A DNA stretch of 22,130 nt from a virus. The notes beneath the pieces were generated by a model. That model was not told where the DNA came from and made no database searches. It worked only from the letters and a program-made list of their open reading frames with translations. Positions 21,652-22,130 of this stretch are shown here, piece by piece. The translations under genes and the position numbers were made by a program. How positions within the stretch are numbered: position 1 is the stretch's first letter; the number at the start of each line of letters is the position of its first letter. The stretch lies in IMG/VR virus record IMGVR_UViG_3300020463_000154, positions 1 to 22,130 of that record. One strand, given 5' to 3'.

Positions 21652-22119
21652 TTATATTTTAATGGTAGTTGCAATGATATCACCAGTATTCATTGTTTTA
21701 AGTATCGATAGTTGATTTCCAATCACAGTGAAGTCAAATAAATGCTGTTGAACAAGTCCATTTATGGTAACTTCTAACTTTTCAGCTGGTTCCATACTAG
21801 GAGATTTTTCTAAAGTAAATGTAGTAACAGTGCCATCAAACGTATAGTTTTTTACAACTACCTGTTTCTCATACTCTCTGACTACATTTCTATTAGCACT
21901 TTCCGGACTAAAAGGTAAAAAGTTTCCGGTTTCTGCAAAGTACGAAAATCTTGCTCGTTTTAGCAAATTTGTATCTAATACATCTTTTTCATTTTTATCA
22001 CGCATCTTGTGTATACCATTTGTGCGTTGCCATAACCTAGTCTTTGGCTTTCCGTAATCAGCTAACCTTAAAATTGTAGCACACTTTATGCATAAACTCT
22101 TGTTCCTGTTACTTCTCAT
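21652..22119 (-). CDS. Small phage structural-type protein of uncertain start
   Basis: The stop is at 21654-21652. The frame contains an ATG at 22119 (155 aa) and another at 22005 (117 aa), and it is also open to the right window edge, so the true start could lie outside. No good ribosome-binding site precedes either ATG. The first 38 residues (Arg/Lys-rich with CIKC) look unlike the rest, so the 22005 start is a serious alternative. The main body holds a helical segment (DTNLLKRARFSYFAETGNFL). It is followed by a compact beta module in which TVTTFTLEKSP leads to LEVTINGLVQ, FDFTVIGNQLSIL and TGDIIATTIKI. The same strand pattern occurs in the giant protein at about residues 215-265, a module type common in phage tail proteins. 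Placement just before gp25 suggests a baseplate or tail role. I do not recognise the family. Confidence 0.62.
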   Translation of the reverse strand: MRSNRNKSLCIKCATILRLADYGKPKTRLWQRTNGIHKMRDKNEKDVLDTNLLKRARFSYFAETGNFLPFSPESANRNVVREYEKQVVVKNYTFDGTVTTFTLEKSPSMEPAEKLEVTINGLVQQHLFDFTVIGNQLSILKTMNTGDIIATTIKI

Positions 22120-22130
22120 TAATATACTAG

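Noticed and set aside
1-22130. tRNA, CRISPR, insertion sequence or attachment site
   Set aside because: No cloverleaf-like segment, regularly spaced repeat array, transposase motif or terminal inverted repeat was seen; nearly all of the window is accounted for by coding sequence.

Overview
This window is part of a late structural gene module of a T4-type (Straboviridae/Kyanoviridae-like) myovirus, most probably a marine one. It is AT-rich, every supportable gene lies on the minus strand, genes abut or overlap by a few bases, and two genes are recognisable T4-type baseplate wedge proteins (gp25 and gp6). The other structural proteins carry sequence signatures that I recall from marine T4-like phages of cyanobacteria and SAR11 bacteria. 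The sequence alone does not say which host is right, and no host genes are present.

Layout in transcription order (right to left). 22119-21652: a small protein with a C-terminal beta-rich module. 21619-21257: gp25. 21257-17676: an oversized gp6 of 1193 aa. 17676-6394: a single 3760-codon giant structural protein that fills about half the window and sits where T4 keeps gp7. 6371-3661: three tail-fibre or fibre-associated proteins of 199, 303 and 395 aa; the last has a striking Gly/Tyr-repeat segment. 3599-3252: a small conserved-type phage protein. 3247-1: a four-gene tail of the module with three GT-A-like putative glycosyltransferases (299 aa, 301 aa, and one cut by the left edge) and one unrecognised 336-aa protein between them.

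Regulation. A scan by eye of the minus strand finds the heptamer ATAAATA only three times. Each copy lies just upstream of a gene start: 21625-21632, 6391-6398 (perfect T4 late consensus TATAAATA) and 3633-3640. This divides the window into three likely late transcription units: baseplate wedge plus giant protein, fibre proteins, and small protein plus glycosyltransferases. The third start also has a sigma70-like -35/-10 pair.

How it fits together: gp25, gp6 and the giant protein probably build the baseplate wedge and its peripheral fibre network. The next three proteins would decorate it or bind receptors. The glycosyltransferase cluster, apparently expressed late and next to the fibre genes, may glycosylate virion proteins, which is inference. 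No RNA genes, CRISPR arrays, insertion sequences or integration sites were seen. The largest gap between genes is 61 bp (3600-3660).
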